A stretch of DNA of 56,495 nt from JBBQKG01 sp038326655 (lineage in GTDB: Bacteria > Actinomycetota > Thermoleophilia > Solirubrobacterales > JBBDJG01): NCBI GenBank assembly GCA_038326655.1, contig JBBQKG010000019.1, positions 1 through 56,495 on the forward strand, read 5' to 3'. The notes below the pieces were generated by a model. That model searched no databases and was not told the origin of the DNA. It saw nothing but the letters and a program-made list of their open reading frames with translations. Below are positions 15,785 through 25,138 of the stretch, in pieces. How positions within the stretch are numbered: the stretch's first letter is position 1; each line of letters opens with the position of its first letter. A program made the position numbers and the translations under genes.

Positions 15785-16585
15785 CTACGGGACGGCGATC
15801 CGCTCGACGCCCGCGTACACGTTGAAGCCGCCTTCGCGCAGGAAGCCGACGAGCGTCATGTTCGACTCGCCGGCGAGGCTGGTCGCGAGCGTCGACGGAG
15901 CCGATACGGCGGCCACGATCGGCACGCTCGCGAGCAGGGCCTTCTGCACGATCTCGAACGAGGCGCGGCCGGAGACGAGCAGGATGTGGCTCGAGAGCGG
16001 CACCAGCCCATCCATCGCGGCACGGCCGATCGCCTTGTCGACGGCGTTGTGGCGGCCGACATCCTCGCGCGCGATCAGCTTGTGCCCCGTCGGGTCGAAG
16101 AGGCCGGCCGCGTGCAGACCGCCCGTGCGGTCGAAGATTCGCTGCACGGAGCGCAGCGCGTCTGGAAGCCGGGTCAGCACCTCGGGTTCGACCGCCGGGC
16201 CGTCCGCGACGGGCTTCGCAGCGAGCCGCACGGCATCGATGCTGGCCTTGCCGCAGACCCCGCAGGACGAGGTTGCATAGAGGCTCCGCTGACGGTCCTC
16301 CTGCCACCCCGGGGCCGCGTGTTCACCCGGCCAAAGGCGCACGTCGGCGACCCCGCCGTCGGCTTCGCCGGAACGGCATTCGCTGACGCGCGCGACCTGG
16401 TCCGCCGTCACGATCCCCTCACCCAGTAGGAAGCCGATCGCCAGCTCGGCGTCGTGGCCCGGCGTCGGCGTGCGCATCGTCACCGCGACCGGCTCGCCCT
16501 CCAGCCGGACCTCGAGAGGCTCCTCCCCGGCGACCACGTCCGAGCCGCGGCTCACGCGTCCGTCGCGGAAGCGCAGGACTGGCAT
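15785..16585 (-). CDS. fdhD: Formate dehydrogenase accessory sulfurtransferase
   Basis: FdhD moves sulfur from a cysteine desulfurase to the molybdenum/tungsten bis-MGD cofactor, a step required for active formate dehydrogenase. The 266-residue product has the expected length. The sulfur-carrying loop CxxC is in SSCGVCGKAS, and the conserved AREDVGRHNAVDK and LVSGRASFEIVQKA segments are present. The chosen start is ATG 16585, directly before PVLRFRDGRVSR. It is the final fdh gene, 43 bases behind nrfD, so it is co-expressed with its client enzyme. Confidence 0.95.
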   Translation of the reverse strand: MPVLRFRDGRVSRGSDVVAGEEPLEVRLEGEPVAVTMRTPTPGHDAELAIGFLLGEGIVTADQVARVSECRSGEADGGVADVRLWPGEHAAPGWQEDRQRSLYATSSCGVCGKASIDAVRLAAKPVADGPAVEPEVLTRLPDALRSVQRIFDRTGGLHAAGLFDPTGHKLIAREDVGRHNAVDKAIGRAAMDGLVPLSSHILLVSGRASFEIVQKALLASVPIVAAVSAPSTLATSLAGESNMTLVGFLREGGFNVYAGVERIAVP

Positions 16586-16628
16586 GCGCTCGGTCGGGCG
16601 GCCCCCCGCGCGCCCCGCCGCGACCTCC

Positions 16629-17573
16629 TCAGACGTGGCGATCGGAAGCCTCGATTCGCGCGCGCTGGGGTCCGACCGTGTACCTCGGGTCGTCCGCCGA
16701 CTGGAAGCCTGCCTTGAAGATCGCCCAGCGCTCGAACACGGAGCCTGCGAGCACCATCGCGCCGCCCGCGACCGCGGCCCCACGCCGGCCGCCACGCGCG
16801 GCGATCAGCGCGGCGCCGGCTGCCGAAAAGCCCTTCGCGAGCTTTGCGTACCTGCCTGCGGGGCCGTCCTTGTAGGGCTGGGCGAGCTCGCCGAGGCGCT
16901 GCTCCATGATCTGTGTCGAGCCCAGCTCGACGAATACGCCGAGCACTGCCAGCCGCCGGGCGGGTCCGGCGTCGGAGGGCGGCGTGAAGATCGCCGCGGC
17001 AGCGCCGGCGCTCGCGCCCGCGCTGCCCGCGAACACATACGGCAGCTCGCGACGGGCCTCATGCCAGACCGGCACGGCCGTGTTCGAGAGCAGCGCCGCG
17101 GTATAGGTCGCAAGCGGAAGGCCGAAGAGCGCGGACAGCCCGCGCGCCCCCCGCCCGAGGCGGTCGAACAGGCCGAGGACCTCGTGTGCGGTCGCGATCG
17201 CCGCGGTGCTGCCCGTTGCCATCAGAATCCAAGAGCCCACGTTCATCGGCGAGGTCACCTTGAAGACGCGAAGCATGTTGTAGAAGCGCGCGGGCACGCC
17301 AAGGTCGGTGATCAGCAGCACCGGGCTGCCCGTCCCAGCCGCCAGGCAGATCAGTCCCGCGTTGCGGCCGAGCCGGCGGTTGCCGGTCACGTCCGCCGCC
17401 CACGCGAGCATCGCGGACGCGCCGGTGAGCCCCCCGAGGAAGAGATACCACGGGATCTCCGGCTTCCAGACGGGCGACTTGATCACCGGGCGGCCGTAGT
17501 AGGAACGCGGCTCGTCCTTGGGGACCATGAGCATCTCGCCGCCGCCCCCTCGACCCTTCCCGGCGTGCGTCAT
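16629..17573 (-). CDS. nrfD: NrfD/PsrC-type membrane subunit of formate dehydrogenase
   Basis: A 314-residue polytopic membrane protein of the NrfD family, which passes electrons between an iron-sulfur subunit and the quinone pool without haem. After a short cytoplasmic Gly-rich lead the family signature PEIPWYLFLGGLTGASAML appears, followed by about eight hydrophobic segments including GSWILMATGSTAAIATAHE and LATYTAALLSNTAVPVWHEA. Its position directly after fdhB, with an ATGA overlap, makes it the membrane anchor of the formate dehydrogenase. It replaces the cytochrome b-type FdnI subunit. Confidence 0.9.
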   Translation of the reverse strand: MTHAGKGRGGGGEMLMVPKDEPRSYYGRPVIKSPVWKPEIPWYLFLGGLTGASAMLAWAADVTGNRRLGRNAGLICLAAGTGSPVLLITDLGVPARFYNMLRVFKVTSPMNVGSWILMATGSTAAIATAHEVLGLFDRLGRGARGLSALFGLPLATYTAALLSNTAVPVWHEARRELPYVFAGSAGASAGAAAAIFTPPSDAGPARRLAVLGVFVELGSTQIMEQRLGELAQPYKDGPAGRYAKLAKGFSAAGAALIAARGGRRGAAVAGGAMVLAGSVFERWAIFKAGFQSADDPRYTVGPQRARIEASDRHV

Positions 17574-18481
17574 CGCCGGCCCGCGCCTGCGAACGTCGCC
17601 AGGATTCCCGCGCCGAGCGCGACCGCCGCGACCGCGGTCGCCCGCCAGATCTCCGGCAGGTCACGAGTTGTCGCGACCGGGTCCGGCGGAAGCCCGTAGA
17701 CCTCGGGATCGTCCAGCAGCAGGAAGAACGCGCCGAAACCGCCGACGCCGTCGTCGGGGTCGGCTCCGTACAGGTGCGCGTCGGCGTGACCCGCGGCCTG
17801 CAGCGCATCGACCCGCCGGCCGGCCCGTTCGTGCAGCTCCGCGAGCTCGCCGAACTGGATCGAGTCGGTCGGGCACGCCTTCGCGCAGGCGGGTTCGAGG
17901 TCGTCCTTGAGGCGGTCGTAGCAGAGCGTGCACTTCCAGACGCGCCCGTCGCCCTTGCGCTGGTCGAGCACGCCGAACGGGCACGCCACCACGCAATAAC
18001 CACACCCGTTGCAGACGTCTTCCTGCACCACCACGGTGCCGAACTCGGTGCGGAACAGCGCCCCGGTGGGGCAGACGTCGAGGCAGGCGGCGTGGGTGCA
18101 GTGCTTGCAGACGTCGGAGCTCATCAGCCAGCGGATGCCGGCCTCCTCGCGAGTGTCGATCCCGCTGTCGCTCACCAGCCCCTGGAGCGCCGCCTCCTGC
18201 ACGAGCGAGTCCGGCGCGGCCTCGGTCACCCCGAGCGACTTGCGCTGCTCGATGAATGCGACGTGCCGCCAGCGGTTGGCGCCGAGCGCGCCGCTGTTGT
18301 CGTAGGACTCCCCGGTGAACCCTTGCGAGTCGTCCGGGACGTTGTTCCACTCCTTGCAGGCGACCTCGCAGGCCTTGCAGCCGATGCAGACCGTGGTGTC
18401 GGTGAAGAAGCCCATCCGCGGCTTGGCCTCCTCGCCGTAGGTCGAAGGCCAGGCTGGGGTTTCGAGGACGGACGCGCTCAC
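17570..18481 (-). CDS. fdhB: Formate dehydrogenase iron-sulfur (beta) subunit
   Basis: A 303-residue ferredoxin-like electron-transfer subunit with four [4Fe-4S] cysteine clusters: CIGCKACEVAC (residues 32-42), CKHCTHAACLDVCP, CNGCGYCVVACP, and CTLCYDR with CAKACP. It carries electrons from the molybdenum site of FdhA to the membrane subunit. A C-terminal hydrophobic helix (IWRATAVAAVALGAGILATF) anchors it, as in FDH-N beta subunits. The start is GTG 18481 overlapping the fdhA stop (GTGA), and its own stop overlaps nrfD (ATGA). It is part of the crp-fdhA-fdhB-nrfD-fdhD operon. Confidence 0.95.
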   Translation of the reverse strand: MSASVLETPAWPSTYGEEAKPRMGFFTDTTVCIGCKACEVACKEWNNVPDDSQGFTGESYDNSGALGANRWRHVAFIEQRKSLGVTEAAPDSLVQEAALQGLVSDSGIDTREEAGIRWLMSSDVCKHCTHAACLDVCPTGALFRTEFGTVVVQEDVCNGCGYCVVACPFGVLDQRKGDGRVWKCTLCYDRLKDDLEPACAKACPTDSIQFGELAELHERAGRRVDALQAAGHADAHLYGADPDDGVGGFGAFFLLLDDPEVYGLPPDPVATTRDLPEIWRATAVAAVALGAGILATFAGAGRR

Positions 18482-21400
18482 CGGCTCACGACCTCCTTCC
18501 CCTCTGTGCGGACGCCGGCGCGGCGCCGGTAGTCCTCGACCAGCTCGAGCAGCGCCGGTCCGCGCGGCCGGCGGCCGGCGCGGACGTCGCAGCTGGCCGC
18601 CTTGACCTCCTGGATGTGGACGTTCGGGTCGAGCGCGAGCGGGAAGAGGTCGTTCGCCGAGTCGCCGCGGCTGAGGCCCCGCTGCCCCCAGTGATAGGGC
18701 AGGCCGACCTGGTGCACGACGCGGCCCTGGGCCTTCAACGGCGCCACCCTCCTGGTGACCAGCACGCGGGCCTCGATCGCCGTCCGCGCGCTCACGATCG
18801 TCGCCCAGCCGCCGTGCTCGAGGCCGCGCTCGCGGGCCAGTTCGGGGCTCACCTCGCAGAACATCTCCGGCTGGAGCTCCGACAGGTAGGGCAGGAAGCG
18901 GCTCATGCCGCCCGCGGTGTGATGCTCCGTCAGACGGTACGTCGTCATCACGAACGGAAACACGTCGGCGCCCGGCTCGCCGTCGGAGGGGTTGTAGGCA
19001 TTCTCGGGCCGTGGGAACCGCTCGCGCGCCGGGTTGGCCTGTTGTCCGTAGAGGGGGTTGGAGAAAGGAGACTCGTGCGGCTCGTAGTGGGCCGGCAGCG
19101 GCCCGTCGACCACCCCGCTCGGCACGAACAACCAGCCGCGCCCGTCGGCCTGCATGATGAACGGCTCGTCCCCGCGGAGCGCCTTCTCGGCTTGGGCGCC
19201 TTCCGGCGGCACGTAGTCGGGCGGCGTGTCCGGCATGAAGTCCGGCACGTCATCGCCGGTCCACTTCCCCTGCCCGGCGTCCCACCAGACCAGCTTCTTC
19301 CGCTCCGACCACGGCTTGCCGTCCGGGTCGGCGGACGCCCGGTTGTAGAGGATGCGGCGGTTGGCGGGCCACGCCCAGCCCCACTCCGGCGCGATCCAAT
19401 TCTGCTCGGCGCCCGGCTTACGGCGGGCGGTCTGGTTGACGCCCTCGGCGTAGCAGCCACAGTAGATCCAGCACCCGCAGGCCGTCGACCCGTCGGCCTT
19501 CAGCTCGGTGTAGGCCGACACGGGCTTTTCCTCCGCATCCCAGCCGCTGATCTCCCTCAAGACCTGGTCGGCGCTCGGTTCGGCGATCTCGCCCTGGACG
19601 GGATACTCCCACCGCAGGTCCAGCAGCGGCCGGTCCTTGGCGTCATCGCGCCCGGCGAGCTTCTCGCGCAGCTTGCGCCCGAGGTGGTAGGCGAACCACA
19701 GCTCAGAGCGGCAGTCGCCCTTGGGCTCGACCGCCTTGTGGTGCCATTGCAGGAGCCTCTGGGTGTTGGTGAAGGTGCCGTCCTTCTCGGTGTGCGACGC
19801 GGCCGGCATGAAGAAGACCTCCGTGCGGATGTCCTCCGTGCTCAGCTCGCCCGTCTCGAGCTCGGGCGCGTCGTGCCAGAAGGAGGCACTCTCGATCTCC
19901 TGGAAGTCGCGCACGACGAGCCAGCGCAGGTTGGCCATCGCGAGCCGGTGGAGCTTCGAGTTGGCCGAGCCGACCGCGGGGTTCTCGCCCAGCACGAAGA
20001 GGCCCTGCACGTCTCCGTCGAGCATCCCGAGCACGGTCGGGTAGATCGAGTGGTCGCCGGTGATCCGCGGCAGGTAGTCGAAGCAGTAGTCGTTCTCCTC
20101 GCTCGCCCTCGGCCACCACGCCTTCAACAGGCTGGTGATGTAGGTGTTCATGTGACCCCAGTAGCCGGTCCTGGGAGAGTTGCGCTCGACGTACTCCTGC
20201 AGGGTCTGGTGCCCGTGCGGGTGTGGCATCGGCAGGTACCCCGGCAGGATGTTGTAGAGCGTCGGGATGTCCGTCGAGCCCTGGATCGAGGCGTGGCCGC
20301 GCAGCGCCACGATGCCGCCGCCCGGTCGTCCCACGTTGCCGAGCAGCAGTTGGATGATCGCTGCGGTGCGGATGTACTGCACGCCGACCGTGTGCTGCGT
20401 CCACCCCACCGAGTAGGCGAATGCGGCCGTGCGGTCGCGCCCCGAGTTCTCGCAGAGGGACTCCGCGACTTCGAGAAAGGCGTCCTGCGGGATGCCGCAC
20501 GTGTCCTCGACCATCTCCGGCGTGTACCGCCTGTAGTGCTTCCGGAGGATCTGGAACACGCAGCGCGGGTGTTGCAGCGTGTGGTCGACCGCCGGCGGCT
20601 CGCCGCCTTCGAGCCCGAAGCTCCCCTGGGCTCCATGGGCCTGCTCACCGGCCGCGGCGGGCTCACGCTCGCCCGCGCTGGACATCGCGCGCATGCCCTC
20701 GTACTGCCACGAGTCGAACTCGTACGAGCACGTCTCCGGGTCGAAGCCGGAGAAGACGCCGTCGAGATCCTCCGTGTCGCGGAACCGCTCGTCGATGATC
20801 GTGGCCGCGTTCGTGTACGCCTTCACGTACTCGGGGAACCACCGATCGTGCTCGAGGATGTAGTTGACGATTCCCCCGAGGAACGCGATGTCGGTGCCAG
20901 CGCGGATCGGCACGTGCAGATCGGCCAGCGCGCTCGTGCGCGTGAAGCGCGGATCGACGTGGATCACCTTGGCGCCGCGCTCTTTTGCCTCCATGACCCA
21001 CTGGAACCCGACCGGATGGCATTCCGCCATGTTCGAGCCCTCGATCACGATGCAGTCGGAGTTCTGGAGGTCCTGCTGGAAGTCGGTGGCGCCGCCGCGT
21101 CCGAACGAGGTCCCCAGACCGGGGACCGTGGAGGAGTGTCATATGCGCGCCTGGTTCTCGATCTGGACCGCGCCCAGAGCGGTGAACAGCTTCTTCAGGA
21201 GGTAGTTCTCCTCGTTGTCGAGCGTGGCGCCCCCGAGGCTTGCGAAACCGAGCGTGCGGTGGTGCTTCGTGACTCCGTCGGGACCCTTGTCCTCCCAGGT
21301 GAGGTCGCGCGTGGCGATCACGCGGTCGGCGATCATGTCCATCGCCTCGTCCAGGGCGAGCTCCTCCCACTCGGTCCCGTGAGGGCGCCGGTACTTGACC

Positions 21401-21729
21401 TTGTACTCGCGATCGGGCGCGTTCACGAGCTGGCGCGTCGCGGACCCCTTCGGGCAGAGGCGCCCGCGCGAGATCGGGCTGGCCGGGTCACCCTCCACCT
21501 GCACCACCTGCTCCTCCTTGACGAAGACCTTCTGCGCGCAGCCCACGGCGCAGTAGGGGCAGATCGAGTCGACCACCCTGTCGGCCGTCGCGGTGCGCGG
21601 AGTGAGCCGCTCCGAGCGCCCGGACCGGGCGGCGTGCCCGAGCGCGAGCGGGTCGCCCTCGAGCTGCCGCTTGAGCGGCATGCGGCGAAGGAGGCTGAGC
21701 GCGTCGCGGACGGTGGGCCTGGGCGTCAC
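18478..21729 (-). CDS. fdhA: Selenocysteine-containing formate dehydrogenase alpha subunit (UGA at 21139-21141 read as Sec)
   Basis: The catalytic molybdopterin subunit, 1083 residues with Sec at position 197. An in-frame TGA at 21141-21139 looks like a stop but is flanked by unbroken family sequence: ENQARI before it and HSSTVPGLGTSFGRGGAT after it, the FDH active-site context. A SECIS-like hairpin follows at 21127-21109. The N-terminal [4Fe-4S] motif is ICPYCAVGC (C57, C60, C64) with GRLCPKG. The second half holds the molybdopterin-binding domains and a C-terminal part with AERFPRPE-like and LPYHWGQRGL segments. It starts at GTG 21729, 23 bases behind the regulator gene. No twin-arginine signal is evident. 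Reading through TGA requires selABCD elsewhere in the genome. Confidence 0.95.
21109..21127 (-). promoter_or_regulatory. SECIS-like hairpin directing selenocysteine insertion in fdhA
   Basis: On the coding strand, 11 bases after the UGA, GGTCCCC pairs perfectly with GGGGACC around the loop GGTCT. The position just 3' of UGA, the short stem and the GGUCU loop match the apical stem-loop recognised by SelB in E. coli fdhF, whose loop also contains GGUCU. The element lies inside the coding sequence, as bacterial SECIS elements do. Confidence 0.85.
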
Positions 21730-21752
21730 GTCTTCCCTGGTTCCTCGATGGG

Positions 21753-22562
21753 TTACCCGTTCCGCGCCGACTGGGGCTCAGCGTTACGCGTTGCGGCGGC
21801 GATCGTGGGCTCGCGCGCGGTCACCCGCGCGCGCAGCGGGCGGAGCTCCGCGGGTGGATCGCCATGAAGCATCCAACCGTCCTCCACGCGCTCCACGAGC
21901 CCCTGCTCGCGCAGCGCCCCGAGCGCCGTGCTGACGGTCGGGCGCCGTGCGCCCACGATGCCCGCCAGCAGGCCGTGCGAGAGCGGCAGCGGGAGCTTCA
22001 CACCGGCGGGCGTGACCCGGCCCCAGCGGTCCGCGAAGTGCCACATCACGATCATCAGTCTCACCTCGACCCCGACGATGTGGCAGACCGCGAGATGAAA
22101 CGCCAGCCAGCGCGCACGCTGAACGGCGCGATCGAGGATCGCCGCCATGACCTCGGGAAACCGCCCGGCCTCGAGCGCGAACCGGGAGTCGAGCGCGGCC
22201 AGGCGGGTCGGCTGGATCACCTGCCACCGCGACTCGGCGGGGATCGACGCGAATCCGGCCTCGAACTCGGTCCACGGGCGAAGCACGTCGCACGTCCCGA
22301 GCAGCTCGGCGCACGTGGCCTCGCCGATCGCGACCTGACGGGTCACGAGACCGTCGAGCACGAGCAGGCCCAGGTAGCCGCGCAGCTCGTCCTCGCGAAA
22401 CGTGAACTGCCACGGGCCCGGCCTGAGCTCGACCACGGCGGTGGTGATCTGGCCGAGTGTCGCGGCGGCCTCGCGCGGGAGCTGCTGCAGCAGCTCGGGC
22501 ATCTCCTCGAATACGCGGACTCGCTTCCCGGTCGCGCTCAGGGTCGTCTCGGCGACCGTCAT
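21753..22562 (-). CDS. Crp/Fnr-family transcriptional regulator
   Basis: A 269-residue regulator with an N-terminal beta-barrel sensor domain (about residues 25-140; LGLLVLDGLVTRQVAIG) and a C-terminal winged helix (about 185-240; PLSHGLLAGIVGARRPTVSTALGALREQGLVE). The sensor part lacks an N-terminal FNR-type Cys cluster, so direct [4Fe-4S] oxygen sensing looks unlikely; the ligand is unknown. The gene sits 23 bases upstream of fdhA on the same strand, which suggests it controls the formate dehydrogenase operon and is co-transcribed with it. Confidence 0.88.
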   Translation of the reverse strand: MTVAETTLSATGKRVRVFEEMPELLQQLPREAAATLGQITTAVVELRPGPWQFTFREDELRGYLGLLVLDGLVTRQVAIGEATCAELLGTCDVLRPWTEFEAGFASIPAESRWQVIQPTRLAALDSRFALEAGRFPEVMAAILDRAVQRARWLAFHLAVCHIVGVEVRLMIVMWHFADRWGRVTPAGVKLPLPLSHGLLAGIVGARRPTVSTALGALREQGLVERVEDGWMLHGDPPAELRPLRARVTAREPTIAAATRNAEPQSARNG

Positions 22563-22720
22563 GGCTCATGCGAGACCGTACCCACGGCCGGACGCGCCGA
22601 AACGCTGTAGGCGCCCCGGGCGGGTCTTAACGAGCCCTTCAAGAACCTTTTATCTGGCTGTAAGGGAGAGGTCCTAAATTTGACCTTGCGAATCCCCCCT
22701 CCCCCCGGATACGACGCGAG

Positions 22721-22741
22721 CGGCCACTCCCAGAGTGGCCG
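22721..22741. terminator. Hairpin downstream of the respiratory operon
   Basis: CGGCCACT (22721-22728) and AGTGGCCG (22734-22741) form an 8-bp stem with a 5-base loop, 20 bases past the qcrB stop codon. It probably ends the ctaC-qcrB transcript on the minus strand before the crp/fnr promoter region. Confidence 0.6.
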
Positions 22742-22760
22742 TTTCGCGTTTGGGCGCGGG

Positions 22761-24170
22761 TCAGTCGCCGCGGCCGGAGCGAATCTCTTCGAAGCCCCCG
22801 GTCGAGGTGCGACCGACGGCCGTCCCGACCCAGTCGCGCAACGGGTGCAGCTCGCTCGAATGCAGCTCCCGGCAGACTCGCCGCGTGATGAAGAAGGCGA
22901 GCACCGGAAGCACGAGGACCGCGAAGCGGAAGACCCACACCTGGCCCGTGTACGGAATGCCGAGGTTCACGAAGACGCGGTCCGAGGCCCCCGCCGCGAA
23001 GATCGTGAAGACCCAGGTGAAGAAGGCGACGCCGACGGCCGTGCGCCAGGGGTTGTCGCGCGGGCGCTCGAGCAGGTCGTGGCGGGCGTGGTCCCCGGTC
23101 AGCCGGCGCTCGACCGCAGGCCAGAGGTAGAGCGTCCCGAAGACGATTGCCGGGAACAACACCCCGCCGAAGAACGGGTTCGGGGCGAGCGTCCAGCCCT
23201 CGACATGCGGCTCGAAGTTCGGCATCAGCCGCAGGGCGCCGATCAGCCAGCCCATGTACCAGTCGGGCTGGGCCCCGTTGGTGCCCTGCCACGGCTCGTA
23301 CGGCCCCCATTGCCAGATCGGGTTGACCTGGATCAGGCCGCCCATCAGGAACAGCACCGCGGCGACCGCGAGCAACAGCCCGATCGACCGCAACGCGTAG
23401 CCCGGCCAGAGCGGGGTGCCGACGACGTTCCGCTCGGTGCGCCCTGGCCCCGGGAACTGGCTGTGCTTCTGGCGCATGATGATCGCCAGGTGAGCCGCGA
23501 TCAGCGTCGCGATCAGCACCGGGATGATCAGCACGTGGGCGATGAACAGCCGCGGCTCGAACGAATCCGCGCCCGGGAACTCTCCACCCCAGACGAAAAA
23601 CGCGAAGTTGGCCCCGAGGAGCGGGATCGACAACGCGACCGAGTATGCGATCCCAAGCCCCATGCCGCTCAGCAGATCGTCGACGAGCGAGTAGCCGGCG
23701 AACCCTTCGAGGATCGCGAGGCCGAGCAAGGTCACGCCGATCGCGTAGTTCAGGTCACGGGGCTTGCGAAACGCGCCCGTGAAGAAGACCCGCATCAGGT
23801 GCACCACGATCGCGACCACGAACACAAGCGCGGCCCAGTGGTGCGTCTGCCGGATGAGAAGCCCGGCCGGCACCGTGAACGAGATGTCGAGCGAGGACGA
23901 GTACGCCTTCGACATCTCGAAGCCGTGGAGCGGGGCGTAGGGGCCGTGGTAGGTCGTGAGCGCCGTGCTCGGCTCGAAGAAGAGCGTCAGGTAGATGCCG
24001 GTCGCGACCAGGACGACGAACGCGTAGAGCGCGATCTCCCCGAACAGGAACGACCAGTGGTCGGGGAACACGTAGCGCAGCGCCTTCTTCAGCAGCGGCG
24101 AGCTGCCGAGGCGCTCGTCGAGCGCGCGCACGGCGCGGCGGATCACGACCTTCTCCTCGTGCCGAGCCAT
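22761..24170 (-). CDS. qcrB: Cytochrome bc1 complex cytochrome b subunit
   Basis: A 469-residue membrane subunit that holds both b haems and the quinol-oxidising site. The haem-ligand histidines are in RQTHHWAALVFVVAIVVHLM and FIAHVLIIPVLIATLIAAHL. The quinol-site motif is PDWY (in AQPDWYMGWL), the actinobacterial form of PEWY. Eight or more hydrophobic helices are apparent. It starts at ATG 24170 and overlaps the end of qcrA by 28 bases. It is the last gene of the cta-qcr operon and is followed by a hairpin. Confidence 0.95.
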   Translation of the reverse strand: MARHEEKVVIRRAVRALDERLGSSPLLKKALRYVFPDHWSFLFGEIALYAFVVLVATGIYLTLFFEPSTALTTYHGPYAPLHGFEMSKAYSSSLDISFTVPAGLLIRQTHHWAALVFVVAIVVHLMRVFFTGAFRKPRDLNYAIGVTLLGLAILEGFAGYSLVDDLLSGMGLGIAYSVALSIPLLGANFAFFVWGGEFPGADSFEPRLFIAHVLIIPVLIATLIAAHLAIIMRQKHSQFPGPGRTERNVVGTPLWPGYALRSIGLLLAVAAVLFLMGGLIQVNPIWQWGPYEPWQGTNGAQPDWYMGWLIGALRLMPNFEPHVEGWTLAPNPFFGGVLFPAIVFGTLYLWPAVERRLTGDHARHDLLERPRDNPWRTAVGVAFFTWVFTIFAAGASDRVFVNLGIPYTGQVWVFRFAVLVLPVLAFFITRRVCRELHSSELHPLRDWVGTAVGRTSTGGFEEIRSGRGD

Positions 24171-25138
24171 GCCGGGCCGGGTGGACCCGAGAAGCCGCCG
24201 CCGGCGATCAGATTGCGCTCGCCGTCGATCGCGAGCGGAAGCTGCGGGAGCGGGCGTCCGGCCGGCCCGAAGATCACCGCGGCGCCGCGCCGCACGTCGA
24301 ACGTCGAGTAGTGGCACGGGCAGACGAGCGCGGGCCGCGGGGCGGTCGGCTCGTACAGCGGCGAGCGGTAGAGGGAGATCGCACAGGCCGCGTGGGTGCA
24401 GATCTTCGAGTAGGCGAGGATGCCCTCCGGAGCCCAGCCGTCCCGGCCGGCCGGCAGCTGCAGCTCGCTCGGCGGGATCTTCACGATCACGACCGGCGAG
24501 CCGAGCTCGCGGGGATCGGCACCCTCGGGGAAGCCGGTGAGGAAGGTCCTGGTCTCGACCGCGTCGGCGCTGATCGGACGGCCTCGCTCGTCGACCACCC
24601 GCCGTCCTCTTCGCCACGGCGTCTCCCGGATGATGTTGCCGACGTTGGGGCCGAGCGACGCGGCCGGGACGATCAGCGCGGCCCCGAGCGACAGGCCCGC
24701 CGCCCCCGCGGCGAGGCCGAGCAGCCGGCGGCGCGAGACTCCTTCGGCACCCTCCTCGACGAGGCGCACCACCTCTTCCTCCTCCTCGGGCCGGACCAGC
24801 TCGGGCCGCTCTTCGACCGCAACCTCGTAGGGCACGAGCTCCTTGGCGGCGACGATCACGGCGGCCGCCAGCAGCGCGAGCGCGAGCCCCAGCGCGAGCC
24901 CCAGCAGCTGGGTGTCGTCGTGGACCGCGTAGATGACGGGGAAGGAGGCGGCGCAGACCGCGACCGCAAACAGCAGCGCGATCACGAGCTGCTCGGCGCG
25001 CGGGCTCGGCGTCGCCCTGCGCAGCGACTGGTCGCGGGCAGGAGCAGCCGGGGGAGCCGGCGTCGGCCGGCGGGACCGGTGGAACGCGATCAGGACGATC
25101 GCCACGAGCGCCCGCCAGAGGAGACGCACGAGCCTCAT
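24143..25138 (-). CDS. qcrA: Rieske iron-sulfur subunit of the cytochrome bc1 complex
   Basis: A 331-residue Rieske protein of the actinobacterial multi-helix type. Hydrophobic segments occur at about residues 5-20, 48-70, 78-98 and 135-160. The last begins with a twin-arginine-like SRRRLLGLAAG, as expected for Tat-dependent insertion of the folded cluster domain. The [2Fe-2S] ligands are in CTHAAC and CPCHYSTFD. It starts at ATG 25138, overlapping the qcrC stop (ATGA). It transfers electrons from quinol to the di-haem QcrC. Confidence 0.95.
   Translation of the reverse strand: MRLVRLLWRALVAIVLIAFHRSRRPTPAPPAAPARDQSLRRATPSPRAEQLVIALLFAVAVCAASFPVIYAVHDDTQLLGLALGLALALLAAAVIVAAKELVPYEVAVEERPELVRPEEEEEVVRLVEEGAEGVSRRRLLGLAAGAAGLSLGAALIVPAASLGPNVGNIIRETPWRRGRRVVDERGRPISADAVETRTFLTGFPEGADPRELGSPVVIVKIPPSELQLPAGRDGWAPEGILAYSKICTHAACAISLYRSPLYEPTAPRPALVCPCHYSTFDVRRGAAVIFGPAGRPLPQLPLAIDGERNLIAGGGFSGPPGPAWLGTRRRS

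Noticed and set aside
21139..21141. TGA as a true stop splitting fdhA into two genes
   Set aside because: Family sequence continues without a gap on both sides, the position is the known Sec/Cys site and a SECIS-like hairpin follows.
18616..21867. A 1083-codon open frame on the plus strand, opposite fdhA
   Set aside because: It is the antisense shadow of fdhA in GC-rich DNA; the translation is Arg/Val/His-rich with no recognisable motif, whereas the minus strand gives unbroken FDH homology.
22563..22680. Promoter or FNR-type box before the crp/fnr gene
   Set aside because: TTGAAG and TAAGAC are present but with wrong spacing, and no TTGAT-N4-ATCAA dyad was found.
22680..24311. Long plus-strand open frame opposite qcrB
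   Set aside because: Asp/Arg/His-rich antisense shadow; qcrB on the other strand has all family motifs.
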